Positions 42,271 through 51,197 of a stretch of 64,000 nucleotides of DNA are shown in pieces. The notes under the pieces were generated by a model, which worked only from the letters and a program-made list of their open reading frames with translations, ran no database searches and was not told where the DNA came from. Within the stretch, counting starts at the first letter, position 1. Every line of letters starts with the position of its first letter. A program made the position numbers and the translations under genes. Origin of the DNA: Anaerolineaceae bacterium (GTDB lineage: Bacteria; Chloroflexota; Anaerolineae; Anaerolineales; Anaerolineaceae); the NCBI GenBank assembly GCA_030653365.1, contig JAURZL010000006.1, positions 62,001 through 126,000 on the forward strand, read 5' to 3'.

Positions 42271-43224
42271 TTACTCCACTGGTGGCGATCCATGCGTATG
42301 GAAGGAGGCAATGGTCGGTAAACCCCATGCCTGTCCTTTTTTGCGTTCTGCCTCGCTCCAAATGATTGGCTTCCAATCCGGAGCGAGCATAAGACGCGCA
42401 CCAGCGTTGGCGATCTCAAAGCGAATCCCACCAGGTTCAAAAACGTACAAAAAGAAGGTCTGTTGAATGGCGTGTTTATGCGGACCTGTCTCTATGGAAA
42501 CACCATGTTCGAGACAAATATCCGCAGCACGCAAAATTGCCTCGCGATTATCCACCGCATATGTGATATGGTGTAGGCGTCCTTTTGCTCCCGCCCAGTC
42601 TTCAACAATTGCAACATCATAATTCTTGTTGTTACAGGTTACCCAAGCAGCTTTTTCAGAGCCATCATCGAATATTACCTGCTCAGTTAAACGCATACCC
42701 AGCACTTTCTCATGAAAAACCCGGGATGCACGTACATCTGAAGCCAGAATGTTGATATGGTCCAACCTCCTCAAACCGATACCACGGTCCGGAAAACGAG
42801 AAGCTTGGTTCTTCAATGCAGGCTTTAACTCCGCTGAAGGCTGATACCATTCAGTCTCGTAATAAATTTCCATATTATGACAATCGGGATCGGTGAAACA
42901 AAAGGCAGGGCCATGCCCAACATTGTCATCTTTCCACCCTCTTCCCAAACCAGTTTTTTCCACGGCTGCCACTCTTCTCTGAAAGGCTTGAGGGCTCATT
43001 GCCCGAAATGCATAATGCCCCAAGGCAGGCTTAGAAGAAGCTGTGAGTTGAAGCGAATGATGTTCGTAATCATCCCAACCTCGCAAATAGACCGAGTCAC
43101 CCACTCGTTCAGTTTCGTACATTCCCATCACATTAATGAAAAAGTTTCTACTCTCTTCAAGCTTCGGGGTCAACAACTCAATATGAGCCAGATGTGCCAG
43201 ATCTAAAATCGGTTCAGAGTTCAA
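42271..43224 (-). CDS. VOC-family extradiol ring-cleavage dioxygenase (catechol 2,3-dioxygenase type)
   Basis: A 317-residue type I extradiol dioxygenase with two repeated VOC domains. The catalytic second domain carries the metal facial triad His156 (RRLDHINIL), His218 or His219 (GRLHHITYA) and Glu270 (GGIRFEIANAG), at almost the positions known for XylE (153/214/265). Also seen are YAVDNREAILRAADICLEHGV and FFLYVFEPGG. It opens a catecholic ring next to the hydroxyls using O2 and Fe(II) or Mn(II). It overlaps the aldolase gene upstream by 11 bp. Confidence 0.88.
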   Translation of the reverse strand: MNSEPILDLAHLAHIELLTPKLEESRNFFINVMGMYETERVGDSVYLRGWDDYEHHSLQLTASSKPALGHYAFRAMSPQAFQRRVAAVEKTGLGRGWKDDNVGHGPAFCFTDPDCHNMEIYYETEWYQPSAELKPALKNQASRFPDRGIGLRRLDHINILASDVRASRVFHEKVLGMRLTEQVIFDDGSEKAAWVTCNNKNYDVAIVEDWAGAKGRLHHITYAVDNREAILRAADICLEHGVSIETGPHKHAIQQTFFLYVFEPGGIRFEIANAGARLMLAPDWKPIIWSEAERKKGQAWGLPTIASFHTHGSPPVE

Positions 43225-43858
43225 TTTTCCTCCCTTTCTTTTCTACAAATTCACGTAGTCCGTGCAGATCATAGGATATTTCACCAGTCTCCAATTTCTC
43301 ACAAAAACGCGTTTCTTTTTCAAAACGTGCTTCTGAAGCCTGCAAAACTTCTCCAACCCGCTCCTGCTTGATGCACACTCCCCCATCTGCATCTAAAACG
43401 ATAACATCTGACGAGCGTACCAATGTGCCGCCAACATATACATCGCCATTGAGTTCGCCAATCCTATTCTTGCTTGCGCCTTTTACCCGAATGAAACGAG
43501 TCCAAATAGGAAGACCGAGGTTCTGTAACTCTTCCACATCCCGGACTGCTGCATCCACTAAAATCCCCACGGCTTTCTTAACCTTGACCTGAGTTACCAA
43601 CAATTCGCCAATCAACGCCACGGGAGCCGGTTCTGGCATTGTCAAAACCAGCACCTCCCCAGGTCTGATCTGCTCGATAACTGCGTGCACCATCAGGTTA
43701 TCATCCTGAGCGCATCGTACCGTTCGTGCAGGGCCGGCAATGCGACTACCCGGTATTAGTTGAATGAACGGGATATCGATCAGTCCAATCCGTCCGGAAG
43801 CTTCATAAACAGTTGCAACGCCAAGTTCAGCGAGTCGTTTGAGTTCATCCACTGTCAT
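43214..43858 (-). CDS. RraA-fold aldolase, probable 4-carboxy-4-hydroxy-2-oxoadipate (CHA/HMG) aldolase
   Basis: A 214-residue class II pyruvate aldolase. AQDDNLMVHAVIEQIRPGEVLVL is the usual core, and the active-site string VGILVDAAVRDVEELQNLGLP carries the conserved Arg-Asp pair that binds pyruvate and metal in HMG/CHA aldolases. Active aldolases differ from the RNase-E-inhibitor RraA by this Arg-Asp and the context. It would split CHA into pyruvate and oxaloacetate, the last step of the gallate/protocatechuate 4,5 pathways. It shares a 4-bp ATGA overlap with the GalB-like gene. Confidence 0.8.
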   Translation of the reverse strand: MTVDELKRLAELGVATVYEASGRIGLIDIPFIQLIPGSRIAGPARTVRCAQDDNLMVHAVIEQIRPGEVLVLTMPEPAPVALIGELLVTQVKVKKAVGILVDAAVRDVEELQNLGLPIWTRFIRVKGASKNRIGELNGDVYVGGTLVRSSDVIVLDADGGVCIKQERVGEVLQASEARFEKETRFCEKLETGEISYDLHGLREFVEKKGRKIEL

Positions 43859-44568
43859 AAGCTCTTTACCACCCAGGGCAATGTACGCTGCATCGCCTCT
43901 GCAAATTTCACTTCCTGCATTCCTGATATGCGCTGTGCATGATTGCCACGCCGTGAAGCAAGTTCAGTGTAATATGTTTGCAGGTAACTTTGCGCCTTCA
44001 TGCAGTCCATTGCCTTCTTTTTTTGATCCATCACAGGTGTGATATCCACAAATGTGTTCGGATGGAAATCACATAATTCTGGCTGATGTGGTTCGAAAAA
44101 ATACAGATCCGGCGGATTAATGCGATTAAAAGCACTTGCCACACCCGCACCGGAAGATAACAAGCGCGCTTTCTGCACAGCCTGACAGGTAACAGGATGA
44201 TCGGGATTGAACGGGTCAACAGGTGTATGTGTCAGAATGATATCCGGTTGAATTTCACGGATAATTTGAACGATATGCTCCAGGTCTGGGTCGGTAATGT
44301 TGAGCGGGTAGTCACCAAGATCCAGGGCACGGAAGTCAGCCCCTAAGATCCGGGCTGCTGCACTGGCTTCATCGTGGCGAATATGCTTTACGTTTTCAAC
44401 AGTCTGGTTTAGCTCTTTCCACAATTCACCGGACTCTCCGCGCTCTCCGTAAGAAAGGGCAACTACTGTGGCTGTCCCACCCTGTGTTGTAATCGTCGCG
44501 ATCGTCCCACCAGCCCGCCAGACAAAATCTGCGGAGTGTGCTCCAACAACAAGTATTTTTTTGGTCAT
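43855..44568 (-). CDS. galB: PIG-L/LmbE-fold protein, probable 4-oxalomesaconate hydratase (GalB type)
   Basis: A 237-residue metalloprotein of the PIG-L superfamily. The start LVVGAHSADFVWRAGGTIA is the GalB variant of the usual AHPDDE metal motif; SFGERGES-like ALSYGERGESGELWKE and ILTHTPVDPFNPDHPVTCQAV (second metal motif) follow. GalB of Pseudomonas gallate catabolism has this form and hydrates 4-oxalomesaconate to CHA, the substrate of the aldolase encoded next. Alternative: a deacetylase of the same fold. First gene of the five-gene ring-cleavage operon. Confidence 0.75.
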   Translation of the reverse strand: MTKKILVVGAHSADFVWRAGGTIATITTQGGTATVVALSYGERGESGELWKELNQTVENVKHIRHDEASAAARILGADFRALDLGDYPLNITDPDLEHIVQIIREIQPDIILTHTPVDPFNPDHPVTCQAVQKARLLSSGAGVASAFNRINPPDLYFFEPHQPELCDFHPNTFVDITPVMDQKKKAMDCMKAQSYLQTYYTELASRRGNHAQRISGMQEVKFAEAMQRTLPWVVKSL

Positions 44569-45013
44569 TTGTGTCCCTCCATGATCTCCTTCAACCTCCT
44601 CAAAACAGCTTGAACCGTAAAAGAGGATTCACGGTTTGATTCTTGCATCTTATTCTCTGCTTCTATCCCCCGCACCCTGCGACTTGATTAGTTAAAGCTA
44701 CTGTTGTGAAGAAGTCTACCATTGCCTCCTCGTTCATTATTTTCATCATCTTGTATGAGTATTCCTTATATTTCAGTCAATTGATTATAGCAAGTGCGTC
44801 TTCTTTATTAACATGTGCGCACAAGCTTATAGGTAGGTGCACATCAAGAAATTGATGGTTAATCTCAGCCCCCCCTCCAGGCTTCCAAGCATTCAAAAAC
44901 CTTCGTTATAAGACGCAATTACAGGAAATTGACTGTCACCCTTATCAGAATGTATTCCCATTCAGGTATGGTTAAATAGAGAAAGCTACGAGAAGATTCT
45001 TAGATAATAGTGT
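44569..45013. other. Intergenic region before the ring-cleavage operon
   Basis: No gene is seen. A minus-strand promoter candidate (TTAATA at 44811-44806, 16 bp, TATAAT at 44789-44784) could give the five ring-cleavage genes their own start, with a leader of about 210 nt. Two inverted repeats lie here: AACCGT/ACGGTT near 44612-44635, and the TGTGCGCACA palindrome near 44813-44822, which sits next to the -35 box. Confidence 0.4.
44784..44811 (-). promoter_or_regulatory. Candidate promoter of the ring-cleavage operon
   Basis: On the minus strand, TTAATA and a perfect TATAAT are 16 bp apart. The -10 is ideal and the -35 is weak, as expected for an activated promoter. Confidence 0.4.
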
Positions 45014-46180
45014 TTATTCTCGCGATTCTATCGCATCGTCTACGTATTCCATATCACGCCACCACTTATTTTCTGGGGCGGTCATTCGTTCTCCAAGGAT
45101 CTCCGCGACCTTTATAGCAATCGCTCGTGTGAAAGGGATATCAATGATCAAACTGCGAATCAAGTTATGTGGAAAAGTAGAAGGATTACTCCATGGACAG
45201 CTCTTGACACAGGTATTACACATCGTCCCGTTTTTGTTTGTAAAGTTGTAGCTGGCACAACGACGGGTATCCAGCTTCCATGTCTCATAACCGTTATACA
45301 TCACCTTTTCCCCAACTGAGATGGCTTTACTGGGACAGTTCTTCGCACATATCTTGCAGTCCAGACAAAATTCCTGCAAACCAAAATCAATTGGTTGATC
45401 CGGGACAATTGGCATGTCCGTGAGTACGGCAGCGGCTTTATACGCCAATCCGAGATACGGATTCAAGACAATCCCTGCGCGGCTGATTTCCCCAATCCCT
45501 GCAGCAATCAAAAGTGGTGGAAGCAACACCGAATATTTATTCACAAAGGACGGCCCGTATTGAGGTGATGCTTCCCACCCCAAGCGGCGAATGTAATTCG
45601 CCATCGTCTCGGTAACCATCCCTAGATGCTGGTAAGATTGGAAACTGATTGGGTCGCCCATCCAATCATGACCTGTTGAAGCGCGCATCGCTGTTAACTC
45701 TTTACGCATCACGATAACAATCGCATTCTCAAATTGAGGCGCAATCGGGTTTCCCTGTTTATCATGGCTATAGTATGCAGATTCAGGCACTTTGCAAGTC
45801 CCCATGATATCTGCCTTCAGAAAGTACCCGAATGACTTTATATGATTGGTCAGGAACTCGGAGTCATGGGGAATCGGGGCTTTTTCTTCTGCCACCGGGT
45901 TTCTACTCATCAAAGCAATATGATCGATAATATCTTTTTGTGCAGCAGAAAGGGGAAATTTCCCTGGCAGGCTTTTTTGCACACCTTTTTGTACGGCAGC
46001 TCCATATTCACCACGGGCAGCAAGTCCATAAGCGGTATTACGTATGTCAATCCGCTGTATACCATCAGTGATCAGATTGGTAGGACTTTCAACTTGTTTG
46101 AAAGTCTGCATGGGAAAAACACCCTGCTGTATCTGTTTTTTTTGCATATTACTTTTTTTCAATTTTTCCATGCGATCCAT
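45014..46180 (-). CDS. Reductive-dehalogenase-like corrinoid/Fe-S protein without Tat signal
   Basis: A protein of about 388 residues matching the catalytic core of reductive dehalogenases. The corrinoid-domain part reads FQSYQHLGMVTETMANYIRRLGWEA, LIAAGIGEISRAGIVLNPYLGLAYKAAAVLTDMPIVPDQPIDFG. Two [4Fe-4S] sites follow: CLDCKICAKNCP and CASYNF...CNTCVKSCPW. A Tyr and an Arg (SRAG) stand where the family has its catalytic residues. The Tat signal is absent, so it is cytosolic, and no rdhB anchor gene is nearby. The ATG at 46180 is my choice; the frame extends to 46375 but overlaps the binding-protein gene, and 46147 is another option. Last gene of the Liv-transporter array. Confidence 0.82.
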   Translation of the reverse strand: MDRMEKLKKSNMQKKQIQQGVFPMQTFKQVESPTNLITDGIQRIDIRNTAYGLAARGEYGAAVQKGVQKSLPGKFPLSAAQKDIIDHIALMSRNPVAEEKAPIPHDSEFLTNHIKSFGYFLKADIMGTCKVPESAYYSHDKQGNPIAPQFENAIVIVMRKELTAMRASTGHDWMGDPISFQSYQHLGMVTETMANYIRRLGWEASPQYGPSFVNKYSVLLPPLLIAAGIGEISRAGIVLNPYLGLAYKAAAVLTDMPIVPDQPIDFGLQEFCLDCKICAKNCPSKAISVGEKVMYNGYETWKLDTRRCASYNFTNKNGTMCNTCVKSCPWSNPSTFPHNLIRSLIIDIPFTRAIAIKVAEILGERMTAPENKWWRDMEYVDDAIESRE

Positions 46181-46202
46181 CAGAGTATACTCACATTCAT
46201 TT

Positions 46203-46249
46203 AAGGATTGTGGTGGCACTTGAATATGCTCAACACCACCACAATCCTT
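46203..46249. other. Perfect 14-bp hairpin between the Liv binding protein and the dehalogenase-like gene
   Basis: AAGGATTGTGGTGG (46203-46216) pairs exactly with CCACCACAATCCTT (46236-46249) around a 19-nt loop. On the minus strand no U-run follows, so it likely stabilises or processes the mRNA, making less dehalogenase-like protein than binding protein. Confidence 0.65.
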
Positions 46250-46284
46250 CTTATTTTCTGCCTCTTGCAGACAGTTGTTAACTG

Positions 46285-47613
46285 TTATCTTTCTCCGAAA
46301 GGAGGTGCTGGATAAAGAATACCAGTGGAAGCCTGTTCCGGTGGATAGACAAGGTGTGTCACACCACCCTGCCATTGAACCATCGGATTCAACACATTAC
46401 CAGTACCATCTGCATTGAAGGTCACTTGACCGATTATTGTTTCCATGTCACTGGTAGCCATTGCGTCACGAACCGCTGTGTTATCCAGTGTGCCAGCTTT
46501 CTCAATCGCTGCAGCAAGTAGCTGCACGCAGGCATAGCCCGGACCTGTCAGAATATCTGCAGGGCGATTAAATTGAGCCTGGTGGGTTGTGTTGAGCGCT
46601 TCAACACCTTCGAACTTCGCCTCATGGTGCCAACCAGGGAAGATGGTGACATAATCGCCAACCGTACCCATGGCTTCACCCCAGTTGAGCCCTTCCGGTG
46701 CCCTGATGACTAGTGCAAATTTTGGAGACCAACCCAGTTCAGCCATGGTCTTAAACATACCGCTGCCGTCAGGGAAAATCGGTAGTGTTAGTAGAACCTC
46801 TGCACCGGCTGCTTTTGCTCTTAGAATAGCATCAGACCAATCGTTAGGCTTCGCTGGGTTCTCAGCATACTCTACAACGTCATAACCATTTGAGTCTGCT
46901 TCTGCTTGCCAAAGCTTACCAATTTCAATTCCCCAGTCATCACTGTAGGTGAAGATTGCAACTTTCGGTTTTTCTCCATCTCCAACCAGAGAGTTCAGGA
47001 TAATAAAGGTGTCTTTTGCTTGCTGTGGGGATTTGGGAAACGGTGAGAACATATATTGGAAGCCCTGCTGATGGATCTGGTACAAAGCGAAGGCAATACC
47101 GCAATACGGAACCTTATTCTTTTCAGCAATAGGTACCGAAGCTGCGTGCATGGCACTACCACCACCACCCAGATATGCTGTCAATGCCATGTTTGAGTTC
47201 AGGTTTTCCATATTGGTGACTGCATTGGTGGGTTCAGATGCATCATCATAGAATGTCAGGCGCAATGGGACTTTTACGCCATATTCTTCTACATACACGC
47301 CACCAGCTGCATTGATGTCATCCACGGCAATTTGGTAACCAGGTAAAATCATATTTCCAAGGTCAGCAAATTTTCCTGTCAGCGAAATCGAAGAGCCAAG
47401 CTCAATATATTCTGGCGCAGGTGGTTTTGCTTCTTCTACCTCTTCTACTTCTTCTGCAGCTGGAGCTTCAGTTGCCTCGGATACTGTTAGGTTTTCAGCC
47501 GGTTGTTCTGCAACAGGAGCAGCTGGTGCTTCTGTCGCTGTTGGTCCACAGCTTGCGAGCAACAAGCTCGCTACAATCAAGATCGCGAAAAAACTCATTC
47601 GTTTGGTTTTCAT
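46285..47613 (-). CDS. Branched-chain-type ABC transporter substrate-binding lipoprotein (LivJ/K family)
   Basis: A 442-residue lipoprotein: signal peptide ending LLLASC (lipobox), an Ala/Pro/Glu linker (TEAPAAPVAEQPAE...), then a type-I binding fold: LGSSISLTGKFADLGNMILPGYQIAVDDINAAGG, YDDASEPTNAVTNMENL, AEVLLTLPIFPDGSGMFKTM. Family members bind amino acids but also many aromatic acids. The ATG at 47613 is preferred: GGAGG lies 6 bp before it and directly abuts the earlier ATG at 47619. A 245-bp gap upstream may give it its own promoter. Confidence 0.9.
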   Translation of the reverse strand: MKTKRMSFFAILIVASLLLASCGPTATEAPAAPVAEQPAENLTVSEATEAPAAEEVEEVEEAKPPAPEYIELGSSISLTGKFADLGNMILPGYQIAVDDINAAGGVYVEEYGVKVPLRLTFYDDASEPTNAVTNMENLNSNMALTAYLGGGGSAMHAASVPIAEKNKVPYCGIAFALYQIHQQGFQYMFSPFPKSPQQAKDTFIILNSLVGDGEKPKVAIFTYSDDWGIEIGKLWQAEADSNGYDVVEYAENPAKPNDWSDAILRAKAAGAEVLLTLPIFPDGSGMFKTMAELGWSPKFALVIRAPEGLNWGEAMGTVGDYVTIFPGWHHEAKFEGVEALNTTHQAQFNRPADILTGPGYACVQLLAAAIEKAGTLDNTAVRDAMATSDMETIIGQVTFNADGTGNVLNPMVQWQGGVTHLVYPPEQASTGILYPAPPFGER

Positions 47614-47858
47614 ACTCATCCTCCATAAGATTCAAATAGGGATTAATTTTATTGTTCTCTACCTTATTATTTCTCTATAGTTTTTCTCCTTTCTAGCCTG
47701 TATCAGTTTTTTTTCGTGGTGGTTTGACTGAGTATCTATTATTGGTACAAACTTTTTTACGAAACAATTAGATATTTTCAATAACAATCCATTTATTTTG
47801 GATTATGTTACTGGTGTCATTAATCTACACCAGACCCAACTATCAAATGTATTTACTC

Positions 47859-48809
47859 TCACGGGGGTGGAATCTTTCTAGCATTTGATTTATTTTGGCG
47901 GGAAATTGCTTTCCGCAGCTTACCCCAAAGTGAAACAATCCCACCCGGCAAAAAGAGCACAACGATAATAAACAATACGCCAAATATGATCAGATGATAT
48001 TCACCCACATTCAAGACCAAATATTGTTTTAGCGCGACAAAAAATATCGCTCCAATGATGGGTCCAATGATGGTGCCCTGACCACCAATGTAGACCATTG
48101 TCAACATATCCAGGCTCCAATGAGGTGAGAAAGGGTATTGGTAATAGTAGCCAACATGATAGTAAGCAAATGCGCCGCCTGCTAAACCGGTAAAAAACGC
48201 ACTGACTCCTAAAGCAATCAGTTTATGTTTCAAAGCACTGACACCAAGTGACTCCGCAGCGTCCTCCTCTTCACGCACAGCCATCATACCCAGTCCTACT
48301 TTGGAATGCACAAGAAGATAAGAAACTCCAATAATTAAAACAGCCAATCCAAGGAGGGCATAATAACGAGGTAATAGTTCATAAGCGACAAGTTCTTTGA
48401 TGGGAAGAGATGATATCTGAGGAAACAAATTACCAACCGTAACATTAAGAATCTCCGCAAGCGCAAGTGTGCCAATGGCAAAATAGACACCTTTAAGCCT
48501 AAAAGCTGGAGCTCCGATAATCAATGCAAAGGCCACCGCCAGAAGACTGCCTACCAAAATGCTGGGAATAATATGCACCCCTTTGATCCATAGTAAGCGT
48601 GTTGCTAGAGAACCCAAGCCAAAGAAAGCAGCATGCCCCAGACTGGTCTGCCCCGTATAACCACCCAGGATGTTCCAACTCGTAGCCAGAATGACATATA
48701 ACAAGATCACAATCAGGAGGTTTGTGGTGCTCTCTTTTTTAATCACCATGGGCAGGCAAGCCATGATAACGATGAGGAAGATAATAAAGATGATTTTCAG
48801 ATTTTTCAT
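47859..48809 (-). CDS. livM: Branched-chain-type ABC transporter permease LivM
   Basis: A 316-residue permease with about eight helices. LivM landmarks are LGGYTGQTSLGHAAFFGLGSLATRLL, GVYFAIGTLALAEIL, and the coupling loop MAVREEEDAAESLGVSALKHKLIALGVSAFFTGLAGG. It is separated by 2 bp from livH upstream. Pairs with LivH to form the pore. Confidence 0.92.
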   Translation of the reverse strand: MKNLKIIFIIFLIVIMACLPMVIKKESTTNLLIVILLYVILATSWNILGGYTGQTSLGHAAFFGLGSLATRLLWIKGVHIIPSILVGSLLAVAFALIIGAPAFRLKGVYFAIGTLALAEILNVTVGNLFPQISSLPIKELVAYELLPRYYALLGLAVLIIGVSYLLVHSKVGLGMMAVREEEDAAESLGVSALKHKLIALGVSAFFTGLAGGAFAYYHVGYYYQYPFSPHWSLDMLTMVYIGGQGTIIGPIIGAIFFVALKQYLVLNVGEYHLIIFGVLFIIVVLFLPGGIVSLWGKLRKAISRQNKSNARKIPPP

Positions 48810-48811
48810 GA

Positions 48812-49693
48812 TTACCTTTCCTTTGCGCCGAATAGTCCCTGGGGTTTAAAGATCAAAACCAGCAGAAAGAAGATAAGACCAACCACCTCCCGATAATTTC
48901 CACTTATAAAGAATGCAGTAGCTGATTCAGTGGCACCAAGAAGAATGCCTCCCACAAAAGTACCCATGAAATTGCCCACTCCCCCCAATACCATAACGAT
49001 CAATGACTTAAGGGTCCAATGCAATCCAATGGATGGACTTACTGAATAGCTAACAAGCACCAATGCACCAGCCACGCCAGCTAGGGCAGTTCCTATCAGA
49101 AAGGAAAGCATATAGACCTTTTGCACATCTATCCCCACCAGAGACGCTGCCTCCCAATCCTCAGTTGTTGCCCGGATAGCTTTCCCGATATAAGTTTTGC
49201 GCAGGAATTGCTGTAAGGCAAATAAGCATACCAATGAAATCACTAAACCGGCTACGCGTACATAAGGAAAACGTATACCTAACAACATTAAAGATTCTGT
49301 GGCATAGGATGTGGTAACCCCGCGATCATTTGCGGTCCAAAGATTCAATGCAATATTTTGTAATATCAATGTTAAACCAAACCCAACCAGCATGGTATTT
49401 TTAATCTTTTCCTCTTCTTTCATTTTGACCATGCGAACAAAAAGCAGTTTATAAAGAACTAAACCGATCAGCAGGAGGAAAAGGATTGTAAGCGGAAGTG
49501 AAAGGAAGGGGTCGATGTTAAAAAGTTTAAAAAGCCAAAAGGTGGAATATCCACCGAACATCAAGAGCTCTCCATGGGCTACATTAAGGAACTTCGTAAC
49601 CCCGAAGACCATGGCAATTCCCACAGCCGCTAATCCATATAGGGCTCCCAACATAATACCTATTACCATATTTTGCGTTATAGCCTCTATCAT
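48812..49693 (-). CDS. livH: Branched-chain-type ABC transporter permease LivH
   Basis: A 293-residue permease with about eight helices. GALYGLAAVGIAMVFGVTKFLNVAHGELLMFGGY is the LivH start; KAIRATTEDWEAASLVGIDVQKVYMLSFLIGTALAGVAG is the coupling loop; MVLGGVGNFMGTFVGGILLG follows. The length is normal. Located between livF and livM with short gaps (15 and 2 bp). Confidence 0.92.
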   Translation of the reverse strand: MIEAITQNMVIGIMLGALYGLAAVGIAMVFGVTKFLNVAHGELLMFGGYSTFWLFKLFNIDPFLSLPLTILFLLLIGLVLYKLLFVRMVKMKEEEKIKNTMLVGFGLTLILQNIALNLWTANDRGVTTSYATESLMLLGIRFPYVRVAGLVISLVCLFALQQFLRKTYIGKAIRATTEDWEAASLVGIDVQKVYMLSFLIGTALAGVAGALVLVSYSVSPSIGLHWTLKSLIVMVLGGVGNFMGTFVGGILLGATESATAFFISGNYREVVGLIFFLLVLIFKPQGLFGAKER

Positions 49694-49708
49694 AGTTCCT
49701 GTCCTTTT

Positions 49709-50410
49709 CTATCCTAAATATGCGGCACGTATGGACTCAAAAGATAGGAGAGAATCACCTTTTCCCTCTCCAATGATCCTGCCATTCTCAATGACGTATG
49801 CTCTTTGAGCTAATTCCAGTGCTGCCCTGACATTTTGTTCCACCAGCAGGACAGTTACGCCTAGTTTGTTAATTTTCTCTATCATCACAAACATTTGCTG
49901 TACAAGAATCGGAGCCAATCCAAATGATGGTTCGTCGAGCATCAAAAGTTTGGGTTTTGACATTAACGCTCGACCAATAGCCAACATCTGCCTTTCTCCG
50001 CCGCTCAGCGTTCCTGCTTGTTGATTCTTTCTCTCTGCAAGACGTGGAAAAATTTCGAATACCCATTTTAAGGACTCATCCTTAACTTTTCTAGCTTCAG
50101 ATGGAAATGATCCTAATTCCAAATTTTCAAAAACTGTCATTCCAGCAAACACCCTGCCACCTTCAGGCACCTGAGAAATCCCGAATTCAACAATCTTGTG
50201 TGCTGGCGCTTTGCGTAAATCGTTACCATCGAATTCGACCGAACCAGATGTAGATGGCAACAATCCGGTGATCACTTTCAAGGTTGTTGTTTTCCCTGCT
50301 CCATTTGGACCTACCAGGGCAACCAATTCTCCTTCTTTAATCTCCATTGATACTCCCCAAAGTGCCTGGAGATCTCCATAAAAAGCATTTATATCATTTA
50401 GTTTAAGCAT
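49709..50410 (-). CDS. livF: Branched-chain-type ABC transporter ATPase LivF
   Basis: A 233-residue ATPase: Walker A GPNGAGKTT, the LivF-specific ISQVPEGGRVFAGMTVFENL, signature LSGGERQMLAIGRALMS, Walker B LLMLDEPSFGLAP, and LLVEQNVRAALELA. Overlaps the livG end by 8 bp (50403-50410), so the two are translated together. Confidence 0.93.
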   Translation of the reverse strand: MLKLNDINAFYGDLQALWGVSMEIKEGELVALVGPNGAGKTTTLKVITGLLPSTSGSVEFDGNDLRKAPAHKIVEFGISQVPEGGRVFAGMTVFENLELGSFPSEARKVKDESLKWVFEIFPRLAERKNQQAGTLSGGERQMLAIGRALMSKPKLLMLDEPSFGLAPILVQQMFVMIEKINKLGVTVLLVEQNVRAALELAQRAYVIENGRIIGEGKGDSLLSFESIRAAYLG

Positions 50411-51134
50411 GCGGTTTTCCTAGATATACGTCGATAACTTCCGGATTGTGAATGACTTCTTGAGGGAGACCTTCTGCTATTTTCTGCCCCATGTTCAATA
50501 CAACGATGCGATCAGAGAGACCTACAATTGCCTTCACGATGTGTTCTACCATAAGGATGGTCAGATTGAACTCTTCTTTTAACTTGCGGATCAAATTCAT
50601 GGCATCCTCAGCTTCAGCATGGTTCAATCCCGCCATCAATTCATCCAGAAGAAGCAAATGAGGTTTTGCAGCCAGAGCCCTGGCAAGCTCAACCCTCTTG
50701 CGTTCCATCAATGTCAGATCTTTCGACAATTTGTCCGCTTTGTCCAAAAGACCAACCTTTTCAAGGTATTGTTTCGATTCCTCAGCGGCAACTTTCAGGC
50801 TTTTGACTGATTCTTTGCCGTACATCCTACCCACCATCACATTCTGCAACGCCGAAAATTCAAGAAACGGTTTTACCAACTGAAAAGTCCTGGAAATCCC
50901 TCTACCGCAGATTTGATAACGCGGAAGGCCGGCAATATTCTTTCCCTGAAAAACGATCGTACCAGAATTTGGTTTTAGACAACCTGTAAGCAGGTTTATA
51001 ATTGTGGTCTTTCCAGAGCCATTTGGACCGATAAGCCCAATGATCTCTCCTTCCTCAATGGTTATGTCCACATTCCAGACTGCCTTCAATCCCCCAAATG
51101 ATTTGCTTAGCAAATCAATCTTCAACAAACTCAT
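50403..51134 (-). CDS. livG: Branched-chain-type ABC transporter ATPase LivG
   Basis: A 243-residue ATPase: Walker A GPNGSGKTT, the LivG-type GRGISRTFQLVKPF, a divergent signature LTLMERKRVELARALAA (LivG proteins often lack the canonical LSGGQ), Walker B LLLLDELMAGLNHAE (Pro replaced by Leu in the DEP motif), and LMVEHIVKAIVGL. Follows the MoaD-like gene after 63 bp and links the transporter to the oxidoreductase genes upstream. Confidence 0.92.
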   Translation of the reverse strand: MSLLKIDLLSKSFGGLKAVWNVDITIEEGEIIGLIGPNGSGKTTIINLLTGCLKPNSGTIVFQGKNIAGLPRYQICGRGISRTFQLVKPFLEFSALQNVMVGRMYGKESVKSLKVAAEESKQYLEKVGLLDKADKLSKDLTLMERKRVELARALAAKPHLLLLDELMAGLNHAEAEDAMNLIRKLKEEFNLTILMVEHIVKAIVGLSDRIVVLNMGQKIAEGLPQEVIHNPEVIDVYLGKPHA

Positions 51135-51197
51135 GCAAGCCTCCTCAATGAATTGTTTTCCCTGTGAATCCCATTAAAGCAAATGACACGAAATCAT

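Noticed and set aside
43214..43858. RNase E inhibitor RraA
   Set aside because: The Arg-Asp active-site pair and the neighbouring GalB-like and dioxygenase genes point to the aldolase branch of the same fold.
45014..46180. Epoxyqueuosine reductase (QueG)
   Set aside because: QueG shares corrinoid and Fe-S domains, but the IPDQPIDFGLQEFCLDCKIC pattern and the second cluster spacing match RdhA, and no tRNA-modification gene is near.
46181..46375. N-terminal extension of the dehalogenase-like frame
   Set aside because: It overlaps the end of the Liv binding-protein gene and spans the 46203-46249 hairpin; the encoded residues do not resemble RdhA or a Tat signal.
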